Source of the DNA: Noviherbaspirillum sp.
GTDB taxonomy: Bacteria > Pseudomonadota > Gammaproteobacteria > Burkholderiales > Burkholderiaceae
DNA length: 8,246 nt
Reading direction: 5' to 3'
Assembly: GCA_028292785.1 (NCBI GenBank)
Contig: JAQGLQ010000214.1
Location: 1-8,246 of the forward strand
Positions within the stretch are counted from its first letter, which is position 1, and each line of letters begins with the position of its first letter. Below, in pieces: positions 6,856 through 8,246 of the stretch. Under the pieces are notes generated by a model. The model ran no database searches and had not been told where the DNA came from. It saw only the letters and a program-made list of their open reading frames with translations. Position numbers and translations under genes: made by a program.

Positions 6856-7902
6856 ATGCGTCCCATCTCCGACCACGCGACACTGATCCCGATTTCTCTC
6901 ATCACCGGCTTCCTCGGCAGCGGCAAAACCACGCTGCTCGGCAAGCTGCTGCGCAGCCCGCAATTCGCCGACACCGCGGTGATCATCAATGAATTCGGCG
7001 AGCAGGGACTGGACCACCACTTGATCGAAAAAATCGACAGCGAGACTGTGCTGATCGAAGGCGGCTGCATCTGCTGCACCGTGCGCGACGACCTGGCCGA
7101 GACCCTGGCGGAGCTGCTGCGCAAAAGGAAGGCGGGGGCTGTGCCGGCGTTCCGGCGGGTGGTGATCGAAACCACCGGCCTGGCCGATCCCGCGCCCATC
7201 TTGCATACCCTGCTGACACACGAGGAAGTCGCACCGCATTTCGGTCTCGACGGTGTGATTACCACGATCGACGCGGTCAATGGCGCCGCCGAGCTCGACA
7301 TGCAGCCGGAATCGGTCAAGCAGGCCGCCATCGCCGACCGCATCGTACTCACCAAGTCGGATCTCGCCAGTGCCGACCAGGTGACGGGCCTGAAGGCACG
7401 GCTTCATCATCTCAATCCCGGCGCACCGGTCATTGTCGCCGTCAGCGGAGATGCCGATCCGGAGGCGTTGTTCGGTGCGGGATTTTACGATCCGCGCACC
7501 AGGACCGCCAAGGTACAGGCATGGCTGCGCGACGAAGCGCTGCATGACTGCGGGCATTGCGACCATGAGTCGCATCGCCACGATGCCGGCATTGCTTCAT
7601 TCGTGCTGACCTTCGACGCGCCGCTGGACTGGGATATCGTCGCCAACCGCTTCGGCGGCCTGACTTATTTTCATGGCGACAGACTGCTGCGGATCAAGGG
7701 CATCCTGAACGTGGCCGGCGAGGCGGGACCGGTTGTGATGCATGCGGTACAGCATCTGTTTCACGAGCCGACGGCGCTCGCCGAATGGCCAAGCGAGGAC
7801 CGCCGTTCGCGCATCGTGTTCATCACGCGCGATCTGGAGCGCAGCGTGATCGAAGCGGCGTTGCGCGGTATGGAAGCGCAGCATCGCTACTGCCCATCTT
7901 AA
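6856..7902 (+). CDS. CobW/COG0523-family G3E GTPase, putative metallochaperone
   Basis: A 348-residue P-loop GTPase of the group that delivers metal (Zn, Co or Fe) to client enzymes. Walker A GFLGSGKTT is at residues 18-26, the metal-binding CxCC as CICC at 71-74, the Walker B/switch region VIETTGLADPAP at 103-114 and the base-recognition TKSD at 166-169. A His/Cys cluster, HDCGHCDHESHRH at 230-242, precedes the CobW C-terminal domain (from about residue 247, VLTFDAPLDW onward) and is a likely second metal site. Everything needed for GTP hydrolysis and metal binding is present. No cobalamin genes are nearby, so a role in B12 synthesis is unlikely. Its place between an iron oxygenase and an amidohydrolase suggests service to one of the pathway's metalloenzymes, which is inference. 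The start lies 8 bases after the previous stop with no clear ribosome binding site, implying translational coupling. Confidence 0.94.
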   Translation: MRPISDHATLIPISLITGFLGSGKTTLLGKLLRSPQFADTAVIINEFGEQGLDHHLIEKIDSETVLIEGGCICCTVRDDLAETLAELLRKRKAGAVPAFRRVVIETTGLADPAPILHTLLTHEEVAPHFGLDGVITTIDAVNGAAELDMQPESVKQAAIADRIVLTKSDLASADQVTGLKARLHHLNPGAPVIVAVSGDADPEALFGAGFYDPRTRTAKVQAWLRDEALHDCGHCDHESHRHDAGIASFVLTFDAPLDWDIVANRFGGLTYFHGDRLLRIKGILNVAGEAGPVVMHAVQHLFHEPTALAEWPSEDRRSRIVFITRDLERSVIEAALRGMEAQHRYCPS

Positions 7903-7907
7903 TAACC

Positions 7908-7914
7908 AAGGAGG
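7908..7914 (+). promoter_or_regulatory. Strong ribosome binding site AAGGAGG for the amidohydrolase gene
   Basis: A near-perfect Shine-Dalgarno sequence 7 bases upstream of the ATG at 7922. It contrasts with the weak or absent sites before the CobW and dehydrogenase genes, so this gene probably initiates efficiently on its own. Confidence 0.8.
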
Positions 7915-7921
7915 AGACGAA

Positions 7922-8246
7922 ATGATCATCGATTGCCACGGCCACGTCAGCGCACCGGCCGAGCTCTGGGCTTACAAGGCCGGTATCCTGTCGCACCGCG
8001 GCGCGCATGGACGCGGCAAGGTTTCCATCAGCGACGAGGAACTGATCGCAGCGGCCAACAAGAAAGAGATGGCGCCGGTCGGCCACCTCGACATGCTGAA
8101 GCGCAACGGCACCGACATGCAGCTGATTTCGCCGCGGCCGTTCCAGATGATGAACTCGGCCAAGCCGGCCCGGGTGGTGCACTGGTTCTGCGAAGAGGTC
8201 AATACCATCATCCACCGCCAGGTGCAGTTGCTGTCGGACCGCTTCT
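7922..8246 (+). CDS. Amidohydrolase family 2 (ACMSD/LigJ-like superfamily) protein, 3' partial
   Basis: The first 108 residues of a probable metal-dependent amidohydrolase; the window ends inside the gene. The opening MIIDCHGHVSAP carries the HxH metal motif (H6, H8) of the first barrel strand. GHLDMLKRNGTDMQLISPRP (59-78) and the following helix match the style of the amidohydrolase_2 group. That group includes alpha-amino-beta-carboxymuconate-semialdehyde decarboxylase, 5-carboxyvanillate decarboxylase (LigW), gamma-resorcylate decarboxylase and 4-oxalomesaconate hydratase (LigJ), all enzymes of aromatic acid breakdown. The MIIDCHGH start recalls LigJ, but the next 50 residues do not obviously follow it, so the reaction is left open: a decarboxylase or a hydratase of the protocatechuate 4,5-cleavage route are both reasonable. 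Later metal ligands lie outside the window. It begins 19 bases after the CobW gene. Confidence 0.88.
   Translation, partial: MIIDCHGHVSAPAELWAYKAGILSHRGAHGRGKVSISDEELIAAANKKEMAPVGHLDMLKRNGTDMQLISPRPFQMMNSAKPARVVHWFCEEVNTIIHRQVQLLSDRF

Noticed and set aside
6502..7581. 359-codon minus-strand frame opposite the second oxygenase and the GTPase
   Set aside because: It covers parts of two well-supported plus-strand genes and shows no family motif.
1..8246. CRISPR array, insertion sequence, tRNA/rRNA, or a defence or mobile system
   Set aside because: I found no repeat-spacer pattern, transposase, terminal inverted repeats, RNA gene or phage-like gene; the whole window is explained by a catabolic and transport operon.

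Overview
The window is a compact, GC-rich (roughly 60% or more by eye) stretch in which all eight genes lie on the plus strand with very short gaps. Its codon use and gene families resemble a free-living betaproteobacterium of the Burkholderiales type. That taxonomic guess is inference only, since no rRNA or other marker is present. Both ends cut through genes.

Layout: (1) 1-1065, ATPase of an ABC importer of the Fe3+/spermidine/putrescine type, missing its 5' end; (2) 1068-2243, Gfo/Idh/MocA dehydrogenase resembling phthalate cis-dihydrodiol dehydrogenases (Pht4/OphB); (3) 2295-3530, Rieske non-heme iron oxygenase of the phthalate dioxygenase class; (4) 3527-4270, class II aldolase/adducin-family protein; (5) 4382-5479, secreted substrate-binding protein of the AfuA/FbpA type (COG1840), probably the partner of the first gene; (6) 5507-6847, a second, divergent Rieske oxygenase of the same class; (7) 6856-7902, CobW/COG0523 G3E GTPase; (8) 7922 to the end, amidohydrolase-family protein, cut by the window edge. 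The only gap over 100 bases (4271-4381) holds a possible 16-codon ORF and a small dyad just ahead of the binding protein.

Read together, this looks like an uptake and catabolism operon for an aromatic carboxylate, probably a phthalate-like diacid or a relative. The binding protein and ATPase import the substrate, a Rieske enzyme dihydroxylates or O-demethylates it, the Gfo/Idh/MocA enzyme rearomatises the dihydrodiol, and the aldolase-fold protein and/or the amidohydrolase decarboxylates or hydrates a product. The CobW protein may supply metal to one of the enzymes. The substrate is inferred, not shown. The oxygenase reductase, the ABC permease, a ring-cleavage dioxygenase and a regulator are all absent from the window and would be expected in the flanks or elsewhere.
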